Part shown: piece by piece, positions 23,734-32,163 of the stretch
How the letters are laid out: every line of letters begins with the position of its first letter
Position numbering within the stretch: position 1 is the first letter of the stretch
Assembly (NCBI GenBank): GCA_049116315.1
Contig: JAGDZD010000015.1
Coordinates: 248,001-312,000, forward strand
Source of the DNA: Thalassobius sp049116315
GTDB lineage: Bacteria > Pseudomonadota > Alphaproteobacteria > Rhodobacterales > Rhodobacteraceae
Length of the DNA: 64,000 nucleotides
Reading direction: 5' to 3'
Notes under the pieces: generated by a model
Databases searched by the model: none
What the model was told of the DNA's origin: nothing
The model's input: only the letters and a program-made list of their open reading frames with translations
Translations under genes and position numbers: made by a program

Positions 23734-24870
23734 ATGGCCGCCACATCTTCGATCCGCGGGTTCAAACATGCAGCCCCCTTCTGGCTTTCGCTGACACTGA
23801 TTCCCGTCGTGCTGATTAGCTTTGGCTTGGGGGGGCTCTGGACAATGATGTTGCCGCTGTGGGCGTGGTGGGTATTTACCTTGCTGGATGCGCTGACCGG
23901 GCTCAATCTGACGGATGCGGATCCGGAAACACCCGAGGCAGATCTGTTTTGGTACCGTTTGATCACGGTGATTTGGCTGCCGGTGCAGGTTGTGGTCATC
24001 TATGGGGCAATCTACTACGCGACCCATACCTCGCATCTGGAGGTGGTCGAAAAGCTTGTGTTGTTCTTTGGCTTGGGCGTGATTTCGGGCACCGTTGGCA
24101 TCGTCTATAGCCACGAATTGATGCATCAAAAGAACAAGCAAGAACGTTGGCTGGGTGACCTGCTGATGGCGATGGTGCTCTATTCCCATTTCCGATCTGA
24201 ACATTTACTGGTGCATCACCGGCATGTCGGAACGCCCCGCGATGCGGTTACCGCGCGCTATAACGAAGGCTTTCACCGGTTCTTTGCACGGGTACTCTTC
24301 GCCAGCCTGCGCTCCGCTTGGGACGCTGAGGCCGCGATGCTGGCACGGCGCAAAATGTCCCGCTGGCACCGCAGCAATCCTTTCTGGCGCTACGCGGCCC
24401 TACAATGTGTGGCGCTCGTGCTGGCCTATTTGATTGGCGGCTGGCAGGGGGTGATGCTCTTTGGGCTTCAGGCGGGCTGCGCTATCTGGCAGCTCGAGCT
24501 CACCAACTATGTGGAGCACTACGGCCTGACCCGCAAACACCTTGGGGACGGCAAATATGAACATGTCAAACCGCACCACAGTTGGAATGCCGCGCACAAA
24601 GCCACGAACTGGTTGCTGATCAACCTGCAACGCCACTCCGATCATCATTATAAACCCGACCGCCGGTTTCCCTTGCTGCAGAACTACGCAGAGCATGAGG
24701 CGCCGCAATTGCCCTATGGCTACCCTCTGATGACCTTTATGGCGATGATCCCCCCGCTCTGGCGCCGTCGGATGAACCCCAAGGTCCGGGAATGGCGGCG
24801 CACGTTCTATCCTGAAATTGAGGATTGGAGCGCCTACAAAGCAGGCACTCTCCCGCTCCCACGTCTGTAA
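23734..24870 (+). CDS. alkB: Alkane 1-monooxygenase (AlkB-type membrane di-iron hydroxylase)
   Basis: 378 residues with about six membrane helices. It carries the three histidine boxes of non-heme di-iron hydroxylases: HELMH, HLLVHHRHVG and LQRHSDHH, plus NYVEHYGLTR. It oxidises the terminal methyl of medium-chain alkanes with O2, needing rubredoxin and rubredoxin reductase, neither of which is visible here. GGAGCG precedes ATG 23734. It appears cotranscribed with mutY, which is probably incidental. Relatives include p-cymene/xylene hydroxylases, so the alkane specificity is likely but not certain. Confidence 0.9.
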   Translation: MAATSSIRGFKHAAPFWLSLTLIPVVLISFGLGGLWTMMLPLWAWWVFTLLDALTGLNLTDADPETPEADLFWYRLITVIWLPVQVVVIYGAIYYATHTSHLEVVEKLVLFFGLGVISGTVGIVYSHELMHQKNKQERWLGDLLMAMVLYSHFRSEHLLVHHRHVGTPRDAVTARYNEGFHRFFARVLFASLRSAWDAEAAMLARRKMSRWHRSNPFWRYAALQCVALVLAYLIGGWQGVMLFGLQAGCAIWQLELTNYVEHYGLTRKHLGDGKYEHVKPHHSWNAAHKATNWLLINLQRHSDHHYKPDRRFPLLQNYAEHEAPQLPYGYPLMTFMAMIPPLWRRRMNPKVREWRRTFYPEIEDWSAYKAGTLPLPRL

Positions 24871-25251
24871 CCACAAGGGCTGCGCTGCGCGCAGAGCGTA
24901 TCAGTCCCCCCTCTGGTCCTGCCAGAGGGGCTCCGGCTGGTGCTTCTGGCAAGGTTCTAACGAATGTCGGCAGGTGCTTTTTCTTGGCTTAACTACCTCG
25001 GGGGAGCCTCCCGCTGGGGAGGCGGGGGCAGAGCCCCCAAGGACACCTTTGACCGCGGCGCGCATCGCTTCTTTGGCCCGCAAGTTTGGTGACTTAAAAT
25101 CCTCAACTTGGGTGGGTCGCAAGTCAACAAGGGGGTCAAATCCCGCAAATGGCGACAAAAAAAACCCGCCGTTTGCGCGGCGGGGTAAGTTGAGCGCCCT
25201 GCACAGAGTGCCGGCGCTGGCGGTAACCATTTGGCCCGAAGGCCAAGAGTG
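24871..25251. other. Intergenic region between convergent alkB and ccrM
   Basis: 381 bp without a supported gene. It holds one copy of the dispersed 3'-flank hairpin element (24973-25038). It also holds an AAAAAAAACCCGCCG-TTTG-CGCGGCGGGG-like stem at about 25157-25186 next to ccrM, which on the minus strand is a GC stem followed by a T-run and is the likely ccrM terminator. Frames in this gap have atypical composition and no motifs. Confidence 0.6.
24973..25038 (+). repeat. 3'-flank composite hairpin element, copy D
   Basis: Tail CTTTTTCTTGG then AACTACCTCGGGGGA, then hairpin GCCTCCC-GCTG-GGGAGGC (25006-25023), then hairpin GGGGGC-AGA-GCCCCC (25024-25038). Same layout as the copies at 39073-39146 and 58736-58806. 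It lies about 100 bp after alkB. Confidence 0.6.
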
Positions 25252-26361
25252 TTAGTTTTTCATTTCGGTTCTGATTTGCTGGCGCAGCAGGTCAATCGAG
25301 ACATCTTTGCCTTCGCGTTTGATGCTCCAATAGGTCCAGCCATTGCAGCTTGGCGCACCTTCAAGGGCGGCCCCAACTTGATGGATCGACCCTGAGACAT
25401 CCCCGCCAACCAACGTGCCGTCAGCCCGCACCTTGGCCTTGTGGCGCTTGTTGTTCATCGAGGTAAGCTCTTCGCCGGGGCGCAACAGACCACGTTCGAC
25501 CAGCTGTCCAAATGGCACCCGTGGCTCTGCACGTTTGCTGGTCGAAACCCGCAACGCATCTTGGTCATATTTGCGCACAGCCGCGAGGCGCTTTTGCGCC
25601 ACTTTGCGATAGGCCGCTTCGCGCTCGATCCCGATGTAGTTGCGGCCGAGCATTTTGGCGACAGCACCTGTTGTGCCGGTGCCAAAGAATGGATCCAGCA
25701 CGACATCGCCGGGATTTGTGGTGCCCAGGATCACACGGTGCAGCAGGGATTCGGGTTTTTGTGTCGGATGGGCTTTTTCGCCGTTGTCGTCTTTCAGGCG
25801 CTCACCGCCCGTACAGATCGGCAACACCCAGTCCGAGCGCATTTGGATACCTTCGTTCAGCGCTTTGAGCGCTTCGTAGTTGAAGGTATATTTGGCTTTT
25901 TCCGTTTTGCTGGCCCAGATCAGCGTTTCATGCGCGTTGGTGAACCGCTTGCCACGGAAGTTCGGCATAGGGTTTGATTTGCGCCACACAACGTCGTTTA
26001 GGATCCAATAGCCCTGATTTTGCAGCTCTGATCCTAGACGGAATACATTGTGATAGGACCCGATCACCCAGATAGCGCCATTGGGTTTCAGGATCCGTTT
26101 GGCTGCCGCCAGCCAATCGCGGGTAAAGCGGTCATAAACGGCAAAAGAGGAAAACTGGTCCCAGTCGTCGTCCACCGCGTCAACTTTGGAATTGTCAGGG
26201 CGATGCAGATCGCCCTTCAGCTGCAAGTTATAGGGGGGGTCTGCAAAAATCAGATCAACCGATTCTTCGGGCAGACTGTTCATCATTTCGATACAATCGC
26301 CATCAAGAATCGTGTTGATAGGGAGCGCTGGAGCGCCCTTATCATTCGTGTTCGTGCTCAT
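25252..26361 (-). CDS. ccrM: Cell-cycle DNA adenine methyltransferase CcrM (GANTC)
   Basis: 369 residues, beta-class N6-adenine methyltransferase: catalytic DPPY at 41-44 comes before the SAM-binding DPFFGTGTTG at 223-232. The C-terminal extension of about 90 residues (VERGLLRPGEELTSMNN, CNGWTYWSIKREG) is the CcrM-specific domain. It methylates GANTC after replication and is essential or near-essential in many alphaproteobacteria. ATG 26361 lies behind GAGGCAGAG. rnhB is directly upstream on the same strand, the conserved arrangement in Rhodobacterales. Three GANTC sites stand in the 105-bp gap, pointing to methylation-sensitive transcription. Confidence 0.97.
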   Translation of the reverse strand: MSTNTNDKGAPALPINTILDGDCIEMMNSLPEESVDLIFADPPYNLQLKGDLHRPDNSKVDAVDDDWDQFSSFAVYDRFTRDWLAAAKRILKPNGAIWVIGSYHNVFRLGSELQNQGYWILNDVVWRKSNPMPNFRGKRFTNAHETLIWASKTEKAKYTFNYEALKALNEGIQMRSDWVLPICTGGERLKDDNGEKAHPTQKPESLLHRVILGTTNPGDVVLDPFFGTGTTGAVAKMLGRNYIGIEREAAYRKVAQKRLAAVRKYDQDALRVSTSKRAEPRVPFGQLVERGLLRPGEELTSMNNKRHKAKVRADGTLVGGDVSGSIHQVGAALEGAPSCNGWTYWSIKREGKDVSIDLLRQQIRTEMKN

Positions 26362-26414
26362 ACTCTGCCTCAATACCTGGCGCATTTTTGCGCTCTATGG
26401 TTGGCTCTAAAAAT

Positions 26415-26453
26415 GAGTCAAACGGGATTCGAGGTCAATTTCTTTTTTGAATC
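26415..26453 (-). promoter_or_regulatory. Three GANTC sites in the ccrM promoter region
   Basis: GAGTC (26415-26419), GATTC (26426-26430) and GAATC (26449-26453) are all CcrM targets and fall within 39 bp, 54-92 bp upstream of the ccrM start. In Caulobacter the ccrM promoter is likewise repressed by methylated GANTC sites, so this is a probable autoregulatory cluster. Confidence 0.65.
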
Positions 26454-26466
26454 ATAAGCTTACTCT

Positions 26467-27084
26467 TTACTCTTGATACAAGATATTGTGCACCGGCTTG
26501 AACGAACGTCTATGGTGTGGGGTCACCCCCAGTTTGGACAGCGCCGCTTTGTGTGCTTTGGTGGGGTATCCGGCGTTTGTTTCCCATTCATAACCTGGAA
26601 ACTGTTGCGCTAAATCCCACATCAAGGCATCGCGCCTTATTTTTGCCGCAATTGAGGCCGCTGCAATCGACACCGAAAGCGTGTCACCTTTGACAATCGC
26701 TTGCGCCGGAAGGTTCAACGTTTTGGGCAGGCGGTTGCCGTCTATCAGGGCAAAATCGGGGCGGGTTTTGAGACCGGCCAGCGCGCGCACCATCGCCAGA
26801 TGGCTGGCTTGCAGAATATTCATCTCATCGATTTCGGCGACCGAGGCATGCGCCACCGAAACATCAGCGTATTCCAACACTGCCTCAAGCAATCCGTTTC
26901 GGCGTTTCGGGCTAAGCTGCTTTGAATCATTCAGCCCCTCTGGAATATGGGCGGGGTCCAGCACAACCGCCGCAGCGGTCACAGGGCCTGCCAAAGGACC
27001 TCGCCCCACTTCGTCAACGCCAGCAACGCGCAGGAATCCCTGCGCGTTGGCGGCTGCTTCAAAGGAAAAATCTGGTTTGCTCAT
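26467..27084 (-). CDS. rnhB: Ribonuclease HII
   Basis: 205 residues. VAGVDEVGRGPLAGPVTAAAVVLD carries the first catalytic D-E-x-G-R-G block, then LNDSKQLSPKRR, ALIDGN with a catalytic aspartate, and SIAAASIAAKIRRDALM with the last acidic region. It cuts RNA in RNA-DNA hybrids and single ribonucleotides. Start ATG 27084 is preferred over the in-frame GTG 27090. It is followed by ccrM on the same strand. Confidence 0.96.
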   Translation of the reverse strand: MSKPDFSFEAAANAQGFLRVAGVDEVGRGPLAGPVTAAAVVLDPAHIPEGLNDSKQLSPKRRNGLLEAVLEYADVSVAHASVAEIDEMNILQASHLAMVRALAGLKTRPDFALIDGNRLPKTLNLPAQAIVKGDTLSVSIAAASIAAKIRRDALMWDLAQQFPGYEWETNAGYPTKAHKAALSKLGVTPHHRRSFKPVHNILYQE

Positions 27085-27124
27085 TTTCACAGAACAAGCG
27101 CAACATCAGATGACATGCAAGGGT

Positions 27125-27559
27125 TTAGTTGCGCGCCACAGTGTAGCCGCGGTTGCGCAGGCAGCGCATCTCATAGCCACGGCGGGTTTGCTGGCCTTCA
27201 CCCACCCGGATGCGACAAGCGCGGGGCAAATCGCGGGCCTGATCATAATTCTGGCGCAGACAGCGACCGTCCATAAAGCGCACGTTTCCGTCCCGGGTCC
27301 AAACGCGCGAGCGGCAGAATCCCGGCAGCGCCGTGTTGCGACGGGGGCGGGGGCGCTCTACGTCCCGGCGACGGGTGACTTCTACGGTGGCAGAGTCGTT
27401 TGAGTTTCGGTTGCTCAGCGCCGCACCAATGATCACCAAAGCGGTGGTGCCCACAAGGAAGCGGGCCAGATCATCTTGGTCAGCGCGGGCTGGAGCTGCC
27501 GCCATAGACGTGATTGCAAGAGAGGCGGCGAGAATGGAAGCGATGAATTTGCGTGACAT
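27125..27559 (-). CDS. Small exported, arginine-rich protein of unknown function
   Basis: 144 residues. A signal peptide (SRKFIASILAASLAITSMAAAPARA) is followed by a second hydrophobic stretch (ARFLVGTTALVIIGAAL) and an arginine-rich C-terminal region containing four cysteines (PGFCRSRVW, GRCLRQNYD, RACRIRV, MRCLRNRGYTV). The four cysteines probably form two periplasmic disulfides. I do not recognise a domain; similar short proteins are common in Roseobacters. It precedes rnhB by 40 bp and may be cotranscribed. Confidence 0.7.
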   Translation of the reverse strand: MSRKFIASILAASLAITSMAAAPARADQDDLARFLVGTTALVIIGAALSNRNSNDSATVEVTRRRDVERPRPRRNTALPGFCRSRVWTRDGNVRFMDGRCLRQNYDQARDLPRACRIRVGEGQQTRRGYEMRCLRNRGYTVARN

Positions 27560-27755
27560 TTGGCAGGTCCTTTTCAGATCAGATAAGTCTCAATCGGCCC
27601 CGGCGCTGGAAATTGGTACGTGGCACCAAGGCTATGACCTCACCCTCATCCAACCGGCGTCAGACAGGCAATAACAGCCCATTGTTATCGCATATCACAG
27701 GGTTCAACCCCCTTTGGTTATTGAATAACACCCCCGTTCGGCGCATGTTGGACCC

Positions 27756-28046
27756 ATGAAAAATATTCGCTCCATATCCCTCACTGCGGCCCTTGTTTTT
27801 GGTCTTGCTGGAACGGCTCAAGCCGCTTGCTACGCCGATTACAAAGCCAAGCAAGACAGCCCGTTGCGCCTGCACTATGGCGTGGCCCAGCTTTCCGGCG
27901 GCTGTGACGTTGGTGCCGCCCAACAAGAGCTGAGCCCCCGCCTGACCAATGAAGGATGGGTGTTGTTGAATGTGCTTTCGGTCTTTGATGAGACCGGGCT
28001 TGAACAAAGGAAAGACAGTGCCGGACAGTATTTTCTCCGTTACTGA
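27756..28046 (+). CDS. Small secreted protein of unknown function
   Basis: 96 residues with a clear Sec signal (NIRSISLTAALVFGLAGTAQA) and mature protein ACYADYKAKQDSPLRLHYG, with two cysteines that could pair. The mature part is about 75 residues and acidic to neutral. No known domain. The frame overlaps the next gene by 29 bp, with the next gene's ribosome site inside this one, so the pair is translationally coupled and likely functionally linked. Confidence 0.72.
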   Translation: MKNIRSISLTAALVFGLAGTAQAACYADYKAKQDSPLRLHYGVAQLSGGCDVGAAQQELSPRLTNEGWVLLNVLSVFDETGLEQRKDSAGQYFLRY

Positions 28047-28722
28047 GATTCGCCGCTCAGGCACGCGCCTGCTTGTGGCCGGAATTTCTGCGATCGTCGC
28101 GATCCTCTTGGGCGCGGCGATTTTGCTGTTCTTGACGCTGCCTGATGCCAATGCCTTCAACTCTCGGGTTGAGAGGATCTTTGTCGAAAACGACATGCTG
28201 ACGGCGCCATCAGAAATCAAACTGCTCGAGATTCTGGCCCAATCTGGCACGGCCTTTGGTGACACGCTGACCAGCTATCGCATGGTGATTTTTGTCCTAA
28301 TGATCTTTGCGACCGCCCTGCTGATTGCGGCCTTGGTTTTTCTGGTGCTGGTTGTGGGGATGAACCGCCGCCTGGCACAGATCGAACAATCCGGCATTCA
28401 GGTGTCTTCATTGTTGATCAGCCGGGATGAAAACACCGTCTACCTCAACAACATGGGGTTCAAATTGACCGCTGCTGCCATGGAAACCCTCTCCGTTCTG
28501 GCCGAAGCCCGGATGGACGAAGATGTTTTGTCCGGCGCAGAAATCGAAGGCATGGTGTCCGGAAAATCCGCCGCCGATTGCGAAGAGGCCGCGGGGGCCA
28601 CACGTATCAAACGCCTGCGCGACACTCTGGGCAATCAAATGGTCAGTGAGCTTTTGGTCAAAAACATCACCCGCAAAGGCTATATGCTGGCGGTCGACAA
28701 AGATGTGATCCGCATGCTCTAA
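28018..28722 (+). CDS. Membrane-anchored winged-helix protein
   Basis: 234 residues from GTG 28018, which has AAAGGAAA six bases upstream; the ATG at 27970 would overlap the previous gene much further. Two membrane segments (about 17-41 and 89-114) enclose a periplasmic loop of about 47 residues. A cytoplasmic region of about 120 residues follows. Residues 150-228 (LTAAAMETLSVLAEARM, then ATRIKRLRDTLGNQMVSELLVKNITRKGYML) look like an OmpR-type winged helix, including the LR-x-LG and GYML features. This is the reverse of the CadC/ToxR layout, where DNA-binding precedes a single membrane helix. DNA binding is inferred from sequence pattern only. Confidence 0.65.
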   Translation: MPDSIFSVTEIRRSGTRLLVAGISAIVAILLGAAILLFLTLPDANAFNSRVERIFVENDMLTAPSEIKLLEILAQSGTAFGDTLTSYRMVIFVLMIFATALLIAALVFLVLVVGMNRRLAQIEQSGIQVSSLLISRDENTVYLNNMGFKLTAAAMETLSVLAEARMDEDVLSGAEIEGMVSGKSAADCEEAAGATRIKRLRDTLGNQMVSELLVKNITRKGYMLAVDKDVIRML

Positions 28723-28730
28723 GCGCCCCT

Positions 28731-28766
28731 GCATTCATCTTGCGCAAAATACTCCCGCCGGAGGCG
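28731..28766 (+). repeat. 3'-flank element, copy A (short form)
   Basis: Nine bases after the winged-helix stop: GCATTCATCTTGCGCAAAAT then ACTCCCGCCGGAGGCG. The tail matches the copy after the thiolase (ATTCATCTTGC, CAAATACTC); only a short CTCC-CGCC-GGAG stem follows. Confidence 0.55.
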
Positions 28767-28812
28767 ATCTGACACCTCAGCCCAAGCGCCCTCTCAGATC
28801 AAGACCACCAGC

Positions 28813-29844
28813 TCAGGTCGCGCGGCTGCGCAGCGTGTCCCCAAAGGAAAGCTTGGGGGTCAAAACCACCCGGTTTTCGATATCTTTGTCGGGGTTATTT
28901 GTCCGCTCAACAATGATTTCGGCGGCACATTGACCAATTTCGGCCCGGCACGCATCCATTGTGGCCAGCCGCTTTGGCAAGCCCTGCAACAGCTCAACCC
29001 CATTAAACCCGGCCAAACCAATGTCGCCGGGGATGTCATAGCCTTTTTCGATCAAATACAGCAGCCCACCGGCGCCGATCATGTCATTTGAATAGTATAG
29101 GAAATCGAGGTCCGGCGTGCGTTCCAGCATCGCGGCCGTCATCTCGCGCCCTTTACCCAAGGCAGATCCACCAGAATAAAACTCTTGGTCAGCAACCTCG
29201 ACACCCGCTTTGGCCAAGGCATCGGTCATGCCTTCAAACCGCTTTCGAGCCCGGTGATCCAGTGGCATTTTTGTACCCATAAAGCCGATGCGCTTATAGC
29301 CTGCCTCAATGATGGCATTGCCAATTTCCAATCCCGCACGTCGGTGTGAAATGCCCACCATGGCATCCACCGGTTCGCCATCCACATCCATGATTTCCAC
29401 AACGGGAATGCCGGCACTGCGCATCATGGCCCGCGAAGCTTCAGAGTGTTCGACCCCGGCGATGATCACACCAGAGGGGCGCCAAGACAGCATTTCATAC
29501 AGCACTTTTTCTTCCTTTTCAGGAATGTAGTCGGTGATGCCAACAACGGGCTGCAAATCGGTGTCTTCCAGAACCTTGCTGATTCCGGTCATGACTTCGG
29601 GAAATACCAAGTTGGACATTGACGGAATGATCACCGCCACCAAGTTGACCCGTTGACTGGCCAGAGCTCCGGCGATCTTGTTGGGCACATAGCCCAGTTG
29701 TTTTGCGGCCAGCAGCACCTTTTCGCGGGTGGCTTTGGACACATCCGTACGATTGCGCAACACGCGACTGACTGTCATCTCGGACACACCTGAGGCTTCA
29801 GAAACATCACGAAGCGTCAGCGGGCGGTTTGGGGACTGGCTCAA
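28813..29844 (-). CDS. LacI family transcriptional regulator (GntR-like gluconate type)
   Basis: 343 residues. N-terminal LacI headpiece LTLRDVSEASGVSEMTVSRVLRNRTDVSKATREKVLLAAKQLGYVPNKIAGALAS, then a periplasmic-binding-like core ending in LSFGDTLRSR. Sequence style resembles gluconate repressors (GntR of the LacI family). The start is a TTG at 29844 with AGGAATTCC upstream; no other start fits the headpiece. No sugar genes are adjacent in this window, so its regulon lies elsewhere. A TAACGCGTTA palindrome upstream is a likely autoregulatory operator. Confidence 0.9.
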   Translation of the reverse strand: MSQSPNRPLTLRDVSEASGVSEMTVSRVLRNRTDVSKATREKVLLAAKQLGYVPNKIAGALASQRVNLVAVIIPSMSNLVFPEVMTGISKVLEDTDLQPVVGITDYIPEKEEKVLYEMLSWRPSGVIIAGVEHSEASRAMMRSAGIPVVEIMDVDGEPVDAMVGISHRRAGLEIGNAIIEAGYKRIGFMGTKMPLDHRARKRFEGMTDALAKAGVEVADQEFYSGGSALGKGREMTAAMLERTPDLDFLYYSNDMIGAGGLLYLIEKGYDIPGDIGLAGFNGVELLQGLPKRLATMDACRAEIGQCAAEIIVERTNNPDKDIENRVVLTPKLSFGDTLRSRAT

Positions 29845-29877
29845 TAGGAATTCCTGTATGTCTGATTGCCCTGATGC

Positions 29878-29887
29878 TAACGCGTTA
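29878..29887. promoter_or_regulatory. Likely LacI/GntR operator
   Basis: TAACGCGTTA, a perfect 10-bp palindrome with the central CG typical of LacI-family operators, 33 bp upstream of the regulator's TTG. Extended by ACC on one side, it resembles the GGTAAC-type gluconate operators. Confidence 0.6.
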
Positions 29888-29934
29888 CCTTAGACTTGTT
29901 CAAGTCGCGTCGCCGGACTATGTGACACAGGCGT

Positions 29935-30011
29935 GGTCCCGTGGCTCAACTGGATAGAGCAGCCCCCTCCTAAGGGGCAGGTTACAGGTTCGAATCCTGT
30001 CGGGATCACCA
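29935..30011 (+). tRNA. tRNA-Arg (anticodon CCU)
   Basis: A complete 77-nt cloverleaf. Acceptor stem GGTCCCG with CGGGATC (one G-U pair), D stem GCTC/GAGC, anticodon stem GCCCC/GGGGC with loop CTCCTAA (anticodon CCU reading AGG), T stem ACAGG/CCTGT with loop TTCGAAT, discriminator A and encoded CCA at 30009-30011. Stands alone between the LacI gene and the chemoreceptor. Confidence 0.96.
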
Positions 30012-30101
30012 TGTTTCACCAGTTCGACCGCAGATTGGGGGTACATAGGCGCTGTGCTGCCCCGCCCCCCTAACTCAATGGCTACAGTTGTGCGGCCTTA
30101 G

Positions 30102-31706
30102 CTATGCCGCCCGTGCCTGTAGATCCGCAGGGGTTGGGTTAACCGCTTCTACGGCAGGCGCAAATTTGATAGGCGTCGCCTCAGGCTGAGCCCCGGTTGC
30201 GTCAAACGTTCCGCTTATCTCAAAGAACCCAACGGCTTCGCGCAGGGCGCTGGCTTGTTGTGCCAATTCTTCGGCTGTCACAGACATTTCTTCGGAGTTG
30301 GCGTTGGTGCGTTGCGACAGCTCGTCCAACCCGGTCACAGCGGCACGAACTTGCAGCATGCTTTGAGAGATATCTGCATTCGCGTTGTTGATCTCTCCAA
30401 CCAAGGTGGCTGTGCTTTCGATACTTGGGCCAAGGCCTCCAAGGCTTTCACGCGCCCCACGGGCGGCGGTCATGGTGCGCTGGCTGAGTTCTTGGATCAT
30501 CCCCGACGTGCGTTGACTGCGTTCGGCCAGTTTACGCACTTCTTGTGCGACAACGCTGAAGCCTTTGCCCTCGTCCCCTGCACGAGAGGCCTCAACCGCC
30601 GCATTGAGAGCCAGCAGATCTGTTTGGCGCGCGATTTCTTGAACGACTTCAATTTGCGTCAACATTTCTTCGGTTGCGGCCAAGGCTGAGCCCACCGCCG
30701 CCTCAGACTCTTTGACTTGGGCGACAGATTTTTTCGCCATTTCATTGGTTTGATGGGCATGTGAGGCCGTCTGTTCGACAGATTTTGTCACCACGGCGAT
30801 CGAACTGGACAACGCATCCGAGGACCGAGCTTGTTCCAGCGACGCATCGTTAAGCTGATCTGCGGTTTCGGTCATTGCCTGGGCGCTGACCGAGACGTTT
30901 TCGGCGCCAGAGGCCACCGAGCCGACCACCCCATTTAATTGGGTTGTCATGTTGTCCAGGTTGGTCAACAACTGCCCGATTTCGTGGGTTGGGCGCTTTT
31001 CGGAGCCGATGTGCAGGCGGCCTTGGGCCACTTCGCGGCTTAGGACACCGGCCGAGGTGAGACCGACCTTCAACGACCGCGTAACACGCCACGCAATGAG
31101 AACGCTCAGGAAGAGCGCGCCAGCGATACCAAGCGACAGGCGGGTCACCGTTTCTTGGTACACCTGCTCAGAGTCAGCCGCAGCATGGTTCATTGCGCTG
31201 GTGGCATAGACCTGCAATTCGCTGAACAGGTGCTCCATATTTTGCGACAACGGGGTGATTTTGAGCAGCAGAACGTCGCTGGAGCGGTCGGAAACACCGA
31301 ACATCATCTGTTGGGCGATATCTGTGCGCAGCTTTTGCATGTGGCTGTTTTCCGCAGCGTATCGGTCAAGGTAGGGCGCCAGATTTGGGTTGTTCTTGGC
31401 TTTGAGTTCTTGAAAGGTTGACGCTTGCTGGCTGGTTAGGGATTCCATCTTTTGCCAGATGCGTGCGCGCTGCTTTGAATCACCGCGTCGGATCATCAGG
31501 TAATCCCGCATTTGGGTTTGCAGTTGTAGCTGCAACCCATGCAGTTCTTCTACTTTCACGTTTTCATAAAAGTGGACCTGGACCATCTGATCACCGTGGT
31601 CTTTCACTTTGCGTAATTCGTAAACAGAGAATCCAGCAATTGCTATCATGACTGCCGAAAGAAAAGAGAACGTCAAAACCAATTGTGTCTTAATGGATAT
31701 GGACAT
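30102..31706 (-). CDS. Methyl-accepting chemotaxis protein
   Basis: 534 residues. Membrane segment at about 8-28, a periplasmic four-helix-bundle-type sensor (about 30-190), second membrane segment (LSLGIAGALFLSVLIAW), HAMP-like region, and a long coiled-coil signalling domain. The hairpin tip is the conserved EIARQTDLLALNAAVEASRAGDEGKGFSVVAQEVRKLAERS. It senses small ligands and controls CheA. Start AAGGTATTATAA-ATG. No che genes are adjacent. The C-terminus lacks the NWETF-type pentapeptide, so methylation relies on a CheR from elsewhere. Confidence 0.93.
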   Translation of the reverse strand: MSISIKTQLVLTFSFLSAVMIAIAGFSVYELRKVKDHGDQMVQVHFYENVKVEELHGLQLQLQTQMRDYLMIRRGDSKQRARIWQKMESLTSQQASTFQELKAKNNPNLAPYLDRYAAENSHMQKLRTDIAQQMMFGVSDRSSDVLLLKITPLSQNMEHLFSELQVYATSAMNHAAADSEQVYQETVTRLSLGIAGALFLSVLIAWRVTRSLKVGLTSAGVLSREVAQGRLHIGSEKRPTHEIGQLLTNLDNMTTQLNGVVGSVASGAENVSVSAQAMTETADQLNDASLEQARSSDALSSSIAVVTKSVEQTASHAHQTNEMAKKSVAQVKESEAAVGSALAATEEMLTQIEVVQEIARQTDLLALNAAVEASRAGDEGKGFSVVAQEVRKLAERSQRTSGMIQELSQRTMTAARGARESLGGLGPSIESTATLVGEINNANADISQSMLQVRAAVTGLDELSQRTNANSEEMSVTAEELAQQASALREAVGFFEISGTFDATGAQPEATPIKFAPAVEAVNPTPADLQARAA

Positions 31707-32163
31707 TTATAATACCTTTGCACTCGTTAACAGATCCACTATCGCCACCGGCCTTCATGGATTTTCCTGTCTTAACCCGTTGAGTTAATCACCATATTTC
31801 TGCACTGGATAACGACGCACCTGCGTTAAGCTATAGAAAAAATGCAATTTTTAGTTGCACAAATTTTGGGCAAAAAATAAACTTGTGCTGTCAGTTTTCT
31901 GACTGCCCTTTTGACGTTCTGATCAATTGCTGTAACGCGGTGATCGGTCTCGTGAAAGTGGCTGTATTGCTGTACTTTCCGAATGGCGCACAGGCCAAGG
32001 TATTCAAGTTGGAAACGGCGTTTGAATACCGGTTCTATTCTCTTCACAGAGTAGATTTACGGAATTGAGAGCCAATGCACCGAGCGTAGCGCCGCTCATG
32101 AAACGACGGATATCAGGCTCAATCCTCTTGGCCTGATACCTCGTTTGTTTAGGCAGTGCTGCC
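31707..32163. other. Intergenic region between chemoreceptor and GST genes
   Basis: 457 bp, AT-rich near the chemoreceptor promoter (31707-31900). No supported gene; a 61-codon plus-strand frame at 31883-32068 has no signals. A TATCAGGC/GCCTGATA stem with a 12-base loop at 32111-32138 lies after the GST stop and may end that transcript, but it lacks a clear T-run on the minus strand. Confidence 0.55.

Noticed and set aside
24871..25251. Small genes in the alkB-ccrM gap
   Set aside because: Frames here run through hairpins and repeat sequence, without ribosome sites.
29935..30011. tRNA-Arg as an integration site for a genomic island
   Set aside because: No integrase, no repeat of the tRNA 3' end and ordinary genes on both sides in this window.
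31883..32068. 61-codon plus-strand frame between chemoreceptor and GST
   Set aside because: No start signal and no protein-like pattern.
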